The notes under the pieces were generated by a model. The model searched no databases. It was not told the origin of the DNA and saw nothing but the letters and a program-made list of their open reading frames with translations. From contig NW_022985183.1 in the NCBI RefSeq assembly GCF_010093535.1, forward strand, positions 351,723 through 415,722: a DNA stretch of 64,000 nucleotides, in the 5' to 3' direction. Shown here one piece after another: positions 38,849 through 50,932 of the stretch (its first letter is position 1; the number at the start of each line of letters is the position of its first letter). Source of the DNA: Lindgomyces ingoldianus. Lineage: Eukaryota > Ascomycota > Dothideomycetes > Pleosporales > Lindgomycetaceae. The translations under genes and the position numbers were made by a program.

Positions 38849-39943
38849 GGCCACACAGGTTAGCCGGCCACTTTTGCCAAGCCCCCACTAAAACCACCCT
38901 ATTCTCTTGCAAAACAGCCCACTTTAGCCCTATATAAAGTAATACAACACAAGATATTATTTAGAGTCTACTTTTACTACTTACTTACATGTACATAAGT
39001 TATGCCTAGTCTAATTGCACTGCTTATATTACCTTTAACTTAGCTTACTTTCTTTAGCGCGCACCTATGTCTTTAGCTTCTTTTTATTACTACGCGCTCT
39101 AAACTCCTTTAGAGCAGTTAAATAAGCTTTATTCTTAACTATTAAAGTTTTTTTTGCCTAAATCTACTTTCTTTTATGTAATCTATGTTATGTAGCAGCT
39201 TTATTTACTGCTTAAAGCTTTATAATCTTATAGCCTACTTTATTATGTTAATGCCTTAGATAATTATTGTCTACTTTTTATTACTTTACTATATTGCCTT
39301 TAGCTGTTTTTATCTCTTTAAAGCTATAATAACTGCTTTAGTTAATATCTAGCTTATTATAAAGCTTAACTTGTTAAAGTTATACCTATCTTTATTCTAG
39401 ATACTATACTTAGCTTTTATGTTAGCTACTAGGCAAAACTAGCCTTAGATAACCTCTAGATTCTTATAAAGTGCTCTTTTATAATTATACTTATAATTAA
39501 ACTTTATTATAAACTTAGGGCAGTGCTTAACTTATATACTAGTCTAGTTTAAGCTAACCTAGCCTAGATTGCGCTCTGTAGGTAAGGAATTAGCTATATT
39601 AGCTATAGCTGTAAGCCTAAAAGGAAATCTGCGCGTAATAAGCTTAAGTATGTACTTAACAACTACCTTCTTTTTAAGCTTAGTTAGATTCCTTAATTTA
39701 GGCTAGCATTCTGCTTATAAAGGCTGTCTAGCGCGTTAATTGCTTAGTGTTGTGTAAAAGACATTATAAATAGCTGTAGTGTGTTATAAGAAAAGTTTTA
39801 AGTTTTATTTAAGAGCCTAAAAAGTAAGCTGTATTTAATATTCTTTAGAAGATTTAATCTAGTGTTGTTGTTAAGGCATTACGTAGATAGGTAGAGTTTA
39901 GTAGGGGCTTAGCAAAAGTGGCTAGCTAACCTGTTAGGTATGT
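38849..39943 (-). mobile_element. pogo P3, internally deleted, tandem with P2
   Basis: Minus orientation. Right end CTGTTAGGTATGT followed by TA (39944-39945). The left terminus lacks its first ~20 bases and abuts P2 inside a GGCCGGCC palindrome. It carries the same ~738-bp internal deletion as P2 (junction seen as AATCTTATAGCCTACTTT near 39223-39241). About 1.1 kb, no functional transposase. Confidence 0.85.
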
Positions 39944-39945
39944 TA

Positions 39946-40978
39946 ACTAGACTTATTTTTAAAAATTTTTTAAAATTAATACATAAGTGCTGCATTAGTT
40001 AATTAAGGATTAAAAAAAAGTAGATAAACTCTAGAGTTTAGGCTTATTTTAGATAAGCTTTATAATAAAGAAGGTAATTCTATACCTATTATTTATAAGT
40101 AGCTTTTATACTTTGTTAGTAGTACTTTTAGAATAGTAACTAATAGGTCTTAGTAGCACTAAGGTGTGCTAAAGATACTTAATTCTAGACTTTTTAGATA
40201 AGTTAGGTACACAGCAGTAAGTCTACTAGAACATATAAATAGTTAGCATAAAGTAGTAGTCTGTTTTCTATTTAATAATAGTAAAGTAAGAGTTTTTACT
40301 TTTATATAAAAAAGGCTTAATTCTTTTAAAGTAATATATTAATTAATTTTAAAGAATCTAAAGACATAACCTAATCTAGTTTTTTTATAATGTTTAGTAG
40401 AATTTAGTTAAGAGGCTAGAATGTAACGCGCTTAAGAAGTTAAGTTTTAAAAGTATTATAAAGCGTCTCTAAAATAGTTATAGAAAAGATAGTAGCTATA
40501 GATTTACTTTTATATATGTAACTACTACTAGCTATTATTTTTATAGCTATTTAATTAAAGTAGAGATTAAAAAGTAGTAGTAAAAGTTATTTTTTATTTT
40601 TTAAACTAAAGATGTTTTTATAAAGAAGCTAAATTATAAAAGCGATATAAAGTTAAAAGCATATAGTATAAAAAAGAGTAAAGAATAGTATTAATAGATA
40701 AATTCTTAAAAAGACTTTAAAGTTTATAAGAGAATATATATATATACTAGAGCACGTGACAGCGTTATATGCCTAAGGCTAGGCTAAGGGCTCTCTAGAG
40801 AGAGTCTAAGGCATGTTTAAGTTAATTATTAGTCTAACGTTATATCTAAACTAAAACATTAGTAGACTTACTTTTATATAATTTTTACTTTTTTAATCTA
40901 ACTACTACACTTTTTTTTACTAGTTAACTAGTTTGTGTAGATTTGCTTTAGTAAGTACTTTGTTAAAGCTAGGGGGGG
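39946..40978 (+). mobile_element. Probable interior of family F copia element, RIPped
   Basis: One kilobase of AT-rich sequence with no readable domain. It ends in a G-run (GCTAGGGGGGG) directly before the family F LTR, which fits a polypurine tract and a 3' LTR. A patch near 40755-40810 is less mutated and contains the palindrome CTCTCTAGAGAGAG. Confidence 0.45.
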
Positions 40979-41209
40979 TGTTACACGTGAAACTAGTTCA
41001 CGTGATCTAGCGCAAGGTAAATGTAGGTTCTTCACCTCTTACACTTTTCCTGTTTAGGACTAGCGATCTTTTAGCTACTATATATTTACCTCTAAGCTCT
41101 CTCAAGCTCTAGAGACCTTACACCTCAACTTAATATACCTATGTCGTCTCTCACTACCTAATTAACTGCTCCGTGCTCTCCACCATCCTTTGGCTCTAAC
41201 CCTGCGATA
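40979..41209 (+). repeat. Family F LTR, left copy (probable 3' LTR)
   Basis: 231 bp aligning with 56932-57163. Ends read TGTTACACGTG and CCTGCGATA; with the other copy (TGTCGCACGTG..CTGCAATA) the original ends were TGTCGCA/TGCGACA, each copy having RIP changes at different places. Contains the palindrome TTCACGTGAA-like block and a TATATATTTACC box. The right flank is normal host DNA. Confidence 0.75.
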
Positions 41210-41528
41210 TGTTTTGCACAGAAACTACGACCTCTAGAAAGTAAAGTTGTTTACAAAAGAACAAACCCGCTTCTTTCTATGTTATGATTTTATCACTTCA
41301 TAAATTTAAAGCTACTTTATCGACTAGGGCTGAATGTCCAAATTTCAAACCACCTCTTGGCCCTTGTGTTTCCTTGAGGGCGTATAAAAGGTCTCTGCAT
41401 TAGACCCTGGGTCCTGATCCCAGTAGCCTTGACTAGCGGCAACCTCCACTTGGCTACTGCGCTGCTCAATGTCGTGGTGAACTGTAATACGGCTCAGCTC
41501 TGTGATGTCGTCGTATCGGTGCTTTTTG
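41210..41528. other. Host DNA downstream of the PTH11-like gene, nothing recognised
   Basis: Normal composition. A plus-strand frame at 41429-41671 runs antisense to the pseudogene's 3' exon and has no recognisable domain. Confidence 0.6.
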
Positions 41529-42638
41529 CTAGACCTGGCCTGGCTCCTTTCGAAATTGAGCGAAGTCTAAGAGTTGACGACTTTTTGGAGTATTGCTGGA
41601 AATTTTATCAGGAATATCATGAGCCCAATTTCGGAACAAATGTGGGAATGTTGGGACAGCTGCAGCGATGATGCAGATATTTTGTTCGAGTTGAGAGGAT
41701 ATGTCGACACCCCAAGAGGTCGACTGCTTGACTGTTAGTTATCTGGACGTTGTTCACATTGATCTATGCTTACAAGTGAAGTCTGCGGCTGCAAGCTGCT
41801 TGTGGAAGACTACTCGCATGATGTTAAACGCAGTAGCTCCAAGACCCAGGCTCAGCAGGAAGCAGATTCCGACCTTGACCTGCTTCTTCATTTGAACTCT
41901 CCATAGGATTATGACGAGTAGAGACGTTATTAGAAGATCTAGGGCGCTGTATATCACTGCTCCATGTTAGCCAGAGGGTTCACGCATATATTTTAGAGAG
42001 CCATGGGTAATTTTACCTCCTTGGAAGACGCTGACCCTTCCATATACTTTCCTTGATATGCATTTGCCTGTCGCACGTGGATTCCATAGTGCATTAAATG
42101 GTATGCATTGGGGCCAAATGAAGATTGGAGTACCAAGCCTCATGGAGATTGTCAACGCCAGTAGCACGTAAATGAAACGGGTGACTCTTTTTGAATTCTG
42201 CACTTTATAAATAATAGCAGAATCAAGGTCTTGACAAGGCAGACACATAGAATATTCATGGCTGCGAAAGGGGTGTTGTACTGTAAAACTTTGGCTGCTT
42301 GCTCTCTTGTGAGGTAGTATCGGTGGCGTCCAGCCCCGTGAGAGACCATGATGAGATTGAAAGTGACTCTGACAATGGAAAACAGCTATGGGATTGTTAG
42401 CAGAGTCATTTGTCTTGGAGCATTAGGAATTCGAAAGCTGTACAGTGCCCGCCACCAGAAGTCCATTGTCCCACCAGAGGTTCTTTGTCATACAAGTACG
42501 AATATACAATTGAATAGCCACACACAAAAATGCTGTGACTATTGAGGAGACCGCCATCCCGGAGATTGCGGGACCTTAATTGATGTCTTCACCAATTAGG
42601 GGTTGATGTGGCAAAGTGTTGGCCCTAGTTTTGAACAT
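41529..42638 (-). pseudogene. PTH11-like / fungal rhodopsin-domain membrane protein gene, broken
   Basis: A fungal integral membrane protein of the rhodopsin-domain (PTH11-related) group, a family of seven-helix proteins that includes surface-sensing receptors. Exon pieces on the minus strand: helix 1 with KNLWWDNGLL (42557-42444); VSHGAGRHRYYLT (42385 down); PQCIPFNALWNPRATGKC, the conserved Cys-Pro..Trp..Gly-Cys loop; SALDLLITSLLVIILWRVQMK (41955 down); then LEQNICIIAAAVPT near 41640. Introns at 42386-42443 (58 nt, branch GCTAAC) and 41957-42016 (60 nt, branch GGCTAAC) join in frame; a third near 41732-41773 is less certain. Damage: the reading frame shifts near 42190-42200 between KCRIQ and NSKRVTRF, and if the start is 42638 a TAA lies at 42576-42578. 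Starting at the internal ATG (42557) avoids the stop but not the frameshift. Confidence 0.72.
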
Positions 42639-43185
42639 GTTCAGCGGCAGTATAATTGGAAAAGATTTAAGCTAATCCGAGAATTCTGCAAACTCGAGTA
42701 CGTAAAAATCTCTAGGCAACAGTGGAAGTGTCTCTCACATATCTCTGAGCCGCTATTTGTAAGACACCGTGGCCGCCACCGGAGAGCGGAGGATTGTTCT
42801 TTTTAAGTAAGTTCCGATGGTCGCAACAGAAAACCCCAGTTCCTTCGATAGAACCACAGATCCATGTCTGCGACGCTAACTTGAGAGGCTGCATCCTAGA
42901 GGCAGGGATTGGTATTGAAGCCCTGTACTCATGCGGCGAGGTTAACATTACTTCACAGACGCATCTCCACCTATCTTTGGGCGCAGTAACGTACGGCGGT
43001 GGCGTGGAAAAATGCAACAAAATATTTGATTAAAATGGTGCAGAAATAGTTCGATTAACACTCAGAGGTTAGATATCGCTGCTCCTCCTCAGATACCATT
43101 CATATACTCCCCCATCCTTTTCCTCACCGGACGTGAGCTAAAGCTTCTGCTTCACCAATCCTTGTGGCCTATTTGGTCTTGCAAA
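42639..43185. promoter_or_regulatory. Divergent intergenic region
   Basis: 547 bases of normal composition between the minus-strand PTH11-like gene and the plus-strand oxygenase, so it should hold both promoters. No clear TATA element or operator repeat. Frames here (42603-42806, 42712-43020, 42794-43033) overlap each other and show no domain. Confidence 0.5.
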
Positions 43186-44295
43186 ATGGCTTTCAGTTCA
43201 CCTGCTCCTTTTCCGGACTTCCCATCTAACCTTCCTACCATACAGCTTCCAACGCTGTCGTTGTCGAAACTCGTGGCTGAAGATGAGGACGAAACGAAGA
43301 GGCTTTTCAACACTTGCATATCTACCGGCGTCTTTCTTCTTGAGCTACAATCTTCCCAGGAAGGCCTTGGTTTGATTAAACAAGTTGATGATGTGTTTCA
43401 ATTGGGAGAAAGAATCTTCGAGCTGGGTATGGAAGAAAAGCTGAGACACTCAATGCTTAATGGGACTGTTCTTGGGTACACTCGCATCCATCCACAATCC
43501 TACGTACCTGACTGACTATAGTACTCCAGATACAAAGGAGCGGGAATCGGGAGGATCGATGCAAAAGGTACTCCAGATCGCTGCGAGTTTTGGTGCATGA
43601 GTAAAGACGATGTTTTGGGTATTGTACCTGCCCTTCCAGCACCAGAAGTCGTCAGTGGTCACCGCAGCCTATATGCGAATCTCGCTCGGAGCTGTCACTC
43701 TCTGTCCATGACCATCCTTGACTGTCTAGAGACTCAACTCGGCCTTTCCAGGGGTACTTTCCGTGCCTGTCACCGGATAGAACAACCTTCCTCAGACCAA
43801 AGCCGTCAAATCTGTTATCTACCCCAGCCGGAAGGAGATCGTCGCACTAGCCTGGTCTCGCACACTGATTACGGCAGTGTGACCATCCTGTTCAACATTC
43901 TCGGCGGTCTGCAAGTTCTTCCTGAGGGAAAAGCTGCTGAAGAGGAAAATTGGCTCTGGGTCAGGCCCAGGCCTGGCTGTGCGATCATCAATCTGGGTGA
44001 TGCTATGGTGAAGTTCACGAATGGATTGCTTAAAAGCCCAATGCATCGGGTGATGTATGCCCCCGGAGAGCAGGCAAACTTAACGCGCTACTCGCTTGCC
44101 TATTTTACGAGGCCAGAGGATCAGTGCTTGATGAAGAGCCTGGAGGGTAGTGCGATGATATCGAAGCTAAACAGTGAGGACGAGGACGTGGGTGTGACAG
44201 CTGGAGAGTGGGTGAGGACAAGAGTTAGGGCAGCACAGGTCCAGATGGACCAGCATGCACAGTTTCCGAAATGGGCTACCAAAGGTCTAAAGTGA
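43186..44295 (+). CDS. 2-oxoglutarate/Fe(II)-dependent oxygenase (isopenicillin N synthase-like)
   Basis: Two exons, 43186-43475 and 43530-44295, give 351 residues, the usual size for this family. The 54-nt intron (43476-43529) starts GTACAC, has a CTGAC branch site and ends CCAG; the join reads LGYKGAG, the glycine-tyrosine-lysine step common here. An N-terminal DIOX_N-type region (about 20-130) includes EFWCMSKDDVLG. The catalytic domain has H208-x-D210 (SHTDYGS) and distal H269 (SPMHR), which bind iron, and R283-x-S285 (TRYSL), which binds 2-oxoglutarate, all intact. Such enzymes hydroxylate, desaturate or cyclise small molecules in the cytosol, often in secondary metabolism; the substrate cannot be told. 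Start ATG in AAAATGG context. Base composition is normal with no RIP damage. An alternative start upstream would need a non-ATG codon. Confidence 0.9.
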
Positions 44296-44877
44296 AATGG
44301 ATTAGTGGCTGCGAGGTTCGCGGCGGAGGAATTGCGTTATTGAGTGTAGCAAGGTTGAGGACTGTTGTGTTTGAATAGAGTTCCAGGTATCGCTGAATCA
44401 CTTCACCCACGTGCTAGCATCTGCTGCCGATAACTATCTACGCAGATTCCTCCCTCCATGTCTAGGTTCTATTGGACATCAGCTGATAGAGGCTAATTAG
44501 CATCCAAACTATGGGTATTGAACCAAGCATATAGATACGTTAGTGTTGTGGTTTTTAGTCTAGTCTGAGGAGCTTGAGGGAAAGCAATAGTTAGCCCTAA
44601 GGCGTTAAAAGCTTAAAATAGGTGAAATTATTAGGTAACGTAACAGAAGATACTATAACATAGTGTTACTATTGCCTAAGAAATACTATTACGTGAGACA
44701 CGCTCTTTACCTTATCCTCTAAGTTAGCCGCTCTATAGATGATTTTACGCTAATACTGTTTTAGATTAAACAAAACTTCTAAACTTTTAAGCTAATTAAA
44801 ACATCTAAAAACATCTAAGATCTTTTAGACTAATTAAATGTTAATTACTAATACAATACCTATATTAGAAACATATA
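44296..44877. other. 3' flank of the oxygenase gene grading into RIPped DNA
   Basis: Normal composition to about 44560, then increasingly AT-rich up to pogo P5. No gene, tRNA or clear repeat end seen. Confidence 0.6.
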
Positions 44878-45200
44878 ACGTACTTTACAGGCAAGTTGCT
44901 TGCACACCTAAGTTGCTTACTTTTGCTAAGACTCTAGTAAACTACTCTTCTTACACTAATGCATCCCTAACAACACTACTTAGACGTGCTAAAAGAACAT
45001 TAGATATAGCTTACACTTTAGACTTTTAAATATAATATAATATACTTTACAAGCAAGTTGCTTACACACTTAAGTTACTTAATTTTACTAAGACTCTACT
45101 AAACTACTCTTCTTACACTAATGCATTCCTAATAACACTACTTAGACATGCTAAAAAACATTAAATATAGTGTATGCTCTAAGCTTTTAAATAAAACATA
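44878..45200 (+). repeat. Duplicated terminal segment of P5
   Basis: Two direct copies of about 165 bp share CAAGTTGCTT, CACAC..TAAGTT, ACTCTTCTTACACTAATGCA and ACACTACTTAGAC. The second copy lacks the outermost ACGT, so it may be a nested or replication-slip copy. The 63-codon frame at 44838-45029 is chance. Confidence 0.75.
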
Positions 45201-45585
45201 ATACTTTTAAAGCAACATGCTGCAGCTACATATAAGGTTTTTTAAAAAATAATAAATAACTAATATACTAAATAACTTTTATAAGGTAATTCTACAGCTA
45301 ACTTATAAAAGCTAAGTAATAATAAAAAGTAAGTAATTATTAAGCATATACTTAAGCTATATATATAAAATTTTTTCTTTTAGCTAGTAGCTATAGCTAA
45401 TATAGCTAATCTTTTACACACTAAGTATAATCTAAGCTATATTAGCATAAACTAGCTTAGTATGTTTATAAAGTGTTATCTAAAGCTTAAAGTAAAGTTT
45501 TAAGTATAAGTATAGTTAGTAAATATTTAGCTTATTATAAAGTCTATTTTATTAAAGTTATATATGTTGTTATTTTAAAAGCTAT

Positions 45586-45903
45586 TGTCACGGTATCCTC
45601 CCCGGATCCCAGACATAACTGTATTAGACGCGTACTAGAGTATTATTAGTGCACGTCTAACACAAACATAACACAACACAGACATAAACTTAAGCATAAA
45701 CTGCCTTAACACTAACTAAACTTAGAACAGGCTTAATTTATACTTAAAGCACTTAGACTTCTAAGCTAAGTATTTAATTACTAATTTCCTTCTAAACCTT
45801 TCTATTTCTTACATAACATCTTGTACCTACTATAATACCTTACATAGTAATTAAACTAGACCTCTATAAAGCTCTATAACCTTACTTATGCATAATTATA
45901 ACA
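45586..45903 (+). repeat. 5' LTR of gypsy B2
   Basis: 318 bp; the unmutated outer start TGTCACGGTATCCTCCCCGG contrasts with the RIPped inner end CATAATTATAACA. Confidence 0.92.
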
Positions 45904-45929
45904 TTATGTTGTGTTAAAACCTTAGCTAA

Positions 45930-48900
45930 GAATAGCCTCTAAATTTAATCTAATAAGCTTAGTACTTATATAACTCTAAGCTATTATAGTAAGCTAAAAA
46001 GCCTTTTAAAAAGCGCTTACTTTATAAAAAAGCTGCTATATTATAAGCTTTAAAGCTTATTAAAAGAACTTTAAAAAACAGCTTTATATTATTAAGCAGT
46101 CTATTTCTGCCTTAACTTTTATTATAGTAGTAAGAACTAAGAACTTACTAGCCTTAAAGCTTACTTAGAAGTCTAGAGATAGCTTAACTTTTTTCTACTT
46201 AACACTACCTATAACTTATAACTTTTTTAACTTAGTAATAAAATCTAACTAACTCTCTAATCCTTTACTATTTAATAAAAAATAGAAAGACCTACCTTTC
46301 TTTCTACATAAGCTTTAATATAAACTTAAAGAAAATATAGACTAATTCCTCTCTAAACGCTTTTAGTTACTATATACCTACTTTTAACTTAACTATAACA
46401 TAATAGCCTTAATTAACTTACTAATAAATAAAAATATTATTAACCTAGATTAATTTATAGTGTTTTTATAAGTAACTTATAAAGACTTAAATAAAAAGTT
46501 AACAGCCCTAAGTTGCCTAAACACTTTATAATAAAAAAAAAAAAGCTTTACTTTATACTTTACTAAGTTCTACTAATTTACATTTAATATAGGCCTAAAT
46601 AAGATAAGTCTAATTATAGCTTTATATAACTCCCTCTTAACTAAACTGCAACGCGCTATAGTAAAAGAACCCCTTCTAAACAACCTTAACGCGTATGTAA
46701 ACCTAATTGCTACCTATAATAATAACATAAGGTTCCTCCCTGTATAAGCCTTAATACACCCCTAAACTAGCGCAGTTGTAAATAAAGACCCTAATGTAAT
46801 AAAAATTAATTTAAATTATGCTTTAGTTAGTTTTAGAAAGTGTAAAGATTATAAAAAAAAAAGTTAATACTTTAAGTGTAGTAAGCATAGTTATATTTTT
46901 TAAAACTACTTTATTTCTCTTTCTTAAGTCTACGCAAGTAGTGCTGCTAGCACTTATTAAAGATCTTTACTATTTTAATCTTATTTTTATAAAGGCTTTA
47001 ACTTATATTTAAGCCCTAATCCTCTTTACTACTCTTAACATAGCTGCAGCTATAGTAGTAGGAGCCTGTAAAAAGGCTTGTTCTAGAGCTAAGTTACCTC
47101 TTAGGACTAATTTAACACTAGATCTTTACTAACCTATAGGCTAAGTCCCTTACTAATAACTAAAAGTACTAAGTTAATATTCTTATATATTTATAATAAG
47201 AAACTATATTAGCTTTAATATAAGCTTTTATTAACTTAGAAGTAAACAGTATAGGTTATATTAATAAAGAACTAGCGCATAAACTAAATCTTTAATTAAC
47301 ACTACTTACCTAAATAATTTACCTAACTAGATTTAATAAAAAACAACTTAAAAAAAGTTCTATCTTTTATACTATAACTATTATAATTACTTACTAACAC
47401 TATAAGAAGCAGATTAAGCTCTATGTAATAAACATAAGACATTATAACCTAATCCTAGAATAACTATAGCTGTATTAGCATAAGGTTACCTTTAATTACT
47501 AAGAGTAAGTTCTAAACTTTAACTCTTTTTAATGCTAAAATATATGCTTATGCTTACACCTAAATAACACTTAAATAGCACTTAATATAAAAGGTTTCTA
47601 GACTTACTTTTTAATAACTTAAAAAAGAACTACCTAAGTAAGGCTAATAAGCTAGGCCTTTTACTAAGATAAGCTATGTAAAATAATTTAATAACTACTT
47701 AAACTTAAAAAAAAAAAAGCTTTTAAAAAACCTTTACTTACCTAATTTAGACATAAACTAGGACTTAAATAGTAAATAGACATCTGCTACATAGAACCTA
47801 CCTTATTTATAACCCTAGCTTAATAACTAGATTACAAAATCTACGCAGTTATAATTTCTAATATAGACTAAGCTTTAGCTCCCTAAAAACACACTAACTT
47901 AAAGATAATAGTCTCTTAAGACTACTATAACTTATTATATGTCTTTTTTTAAAATAAGTTTAATAAGCTTTTAATATAACATCTATATAATTACTAGATA
48001 ACTTTTAAGCCTAGTAAACAACCTAGTTATAGGCTACTATATAGAATGTTACTAAATAAATTAAAAGTGCTTTAAAAATACTTTAATAAAAACCTAAAAA
48101 AAAAGTTTATTTAAGCTAGCTTTTTACTAGTAGTGTTACTTATACTATTTATAAAAAAACCTAGAGGTAGGCTCTAATTCTGTGTTAACTACTAAGGACT
48201 AAATGCTGTTACTATTAAAAACTAATACTTAATTTTCTTTTTATAAAAAACCTTAAGCTAACTAAGTAAAGTAAAGTATTTTATAAAGTTAGATATTATT
48301 ACTACCTTTAATAAGCTAAAAATAGTAAAGGGTAATAAGTAGCTAATAGTGTTTTAGACCTAATACAGACTATTTAAGTACCTAGTAATGCTTTTTAGCT
48401 TAGCTAACACGCTTAGTACTTTTTAACATTTTATAAACAACTTACTTTAACCCTACCTAGACGTGTTCTGCACTACGTATATTAATAATATTCTAATCTA
48501 TAGTAATAGCCTTTTAGAGCACAAACAGCATGTACGCCTAGTGCTAAAGGCTATAGAAGAAGCAGGTCTGCAACTTAACATAGACAAATATAAGTTCTAC
48601 TAATTAAAGGTTACATATTTAGAATATGTAATCTCTATAGATAGCATTTAAATAGACCCTATTAAAGTTTAGACTGTGCTAGATTAGTAATACTTAAAGA
48701 ATATAAAAGATGTTTAAGCTTTTATAAAATTTACTAACTTTTACTAATAATTTATTAATAACTTTTTATAGTAAGTAAGCCTTATAATTACACTTATTAA
48801 AAAAAAGATCTAATTTAACTTTAACTTAAATTACTAATAGTCTTTTAACTAGCTAAAAAAAGCCTTTACTAAAGCCTTAATACTCTGCTACTTTAACTTT

Positions 48901-50130
48901 AAACTACTAATACTTGTAAAAGCTAATGCCTTAGACTACGTAGTAGCAGGAGTTTTCTCCTAGACTAAGCTAGACAAAACTATTAAGCCTATTACATATT
49001 TCTTAAAAAGAATAAGTCCTACAGAAGGCAATTATAAGATCTATAATAAGAAACTACTTACTATAGTACACTGCTTTAAATAATAGCAACCTAAACTAGA
49101 AAGTGCAGCGCATCTAATACAGGTCTTATCTAACTATAAGAACTTATAGTACTTTATAACTATAAAATAACTTAGCTACTAATAAGCCTGTTAGTTTAAA
49201 TACCTATTTTATTTTAATTTTAAAATTACTTATTATCTTAGTTAAGACAGAGGGAAACTAGATGCCTTTATAAGGTAATCTTAAAACATCCCTGCTTAAA
49301 AAGAAGTGTAAAAGGCTTAACACTAAACTCTACTTTAACTTAAGCTATTTTTAGACCTTAACTTAAATAAAATAGATTAGATAATTAATTAAATTATTAC
49401 TAATAAGTATTTAAATAATAAATTTATCTAAGAAACTTTAGACCTGCTCTAAAACAGCGCTAGTTAGTTAAAAAAGGTAACACTAGCTAACTATAAAAAC
49501 TAAAATAGTAAGCTATATTACTATAACTAACTTATAATTTTTAATTTTAATAAACTAAGAATTAAACTACTTTAAATTATATATAACTTACTTATTAGAG
49601 GACACCTAGGCAGAGGAAAGACTCTTAACCTACTACAGAGAGAGTACTACTAGCCCTGCATGTTCCATACTGTACGCTAATATGTATTATGTTGCTATAC
49701 TTACTGTAAAGTAAAAGCCTTTTAAGAAAGGTATAATAGCCTACTTAAACTACTTCTAATCTTTAAATAAGCTTAGAAAGATATATTAATTAATTTTATT
49801 ATAAACCTACTTTTATTTAAAGGGTATATAAATATTATAGTAGTTGTTAATTACTTAACTAAGTATTAACACCTAATACTATGTTTCTTTATAACTGCCC
49901 CTAATATAGCCTAGTTATTCTACTAATATGTATAGGTTTACTATAGCCTACCTAACATAATTATATTAGATAGAGGTACACAGTTTGTCTTAGCTTTCTA
50001 GGACAAACTCTATAAATAGCTTTAAATTATTTCTTATCTATCTACAGCTTTTTACCTAGAGACTAACAGCTAGACTAAGAACATAAATGCTGTAATAAAA
50101 TAAGTTTTATAAGTGTATATAAATTACTAG
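45930..50130 (+). pseudogene. gag-pol remnant of gypsy B2
   Basis: CCHC knuckle at about 46863-46909. RT box at 48478-48504 reads YINNILIYS, with both catalytic Asp as Asn. The downstream HKQHVRLVLKAIEEAGLQL stretch is clear. RNase H is at about 48890-49130. Integrase at about 49590-50120 ends with the STAFYLETNSQTKNIN segment. Stops throughout at former Gln/Trp codons. Confidence 0.86.
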
Positions 50131-50932
50131 TAAGATAACTAAGTAAAATAGTTAGCTATAGCATAGTTTAAAGCTAATAACATAACATCTAAATTAACAT
50201 AAGTATCCCTGTTCTTAGCAAACTATAAATACTACCCCTAAATAAAATTTAAACTACTTATAAATACCCTCTAACTAACTTATTAATCTATATAAGTAAT
50301 AAATATAAATAGACTTATTAATAAAATTTAAAATATATTTAAATATGTTTATAAAAAGCTTACATAGGCTTAAGCTTTTTAATAAGAGTACATAAACTAA
50401 TCTTAAACCCCCACCCTTGCGTATGTAGCTAGTAAGAAGGTCTAGCTAGACACTAGAAATATTTAAATAAACTAATAATTAAAGAAACTTAATTAAAAAA
50501 ACCTTAGCCCTTTTATAGTAGCTTATATAGTCTTATTGCACACTTACTAATTAATCCTACCTAACAGCATAAAGATACACCCTGTGTTCTACATATTATT
50601 GCTGCGCTAAGCAGCCTCTAAATTTAACTATCTACCTAGACAGCTAAACCTGCCACCTAAACCTATTATTATAAATAATAAACTAGAATATATTATAAAA
50701 AACATTAAATAAATCTAGTTTAATAAGAAGAAACATATCTATAAATACCTTATAAAATAGACTAGATATAATAAACTGTTGTAAGAACCTATAAAAGCCC
50801 TGTAAGAGAACTCTATAGTAACCTAATTCTACACCTAATACCTATCTAAACTAAACCTATACCCTAACAAAGACAACCTAATGCTAGAACTACTAATGTA
50901 AAAGATTCCCTTCCTAATAAGGGGGGGGGTAC

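Noticed and set aside
42712..43033. 102- and 79-codon frames on opposite strands
   Set aside because: Overlapping frames in the divergent intergenic region with no domain.
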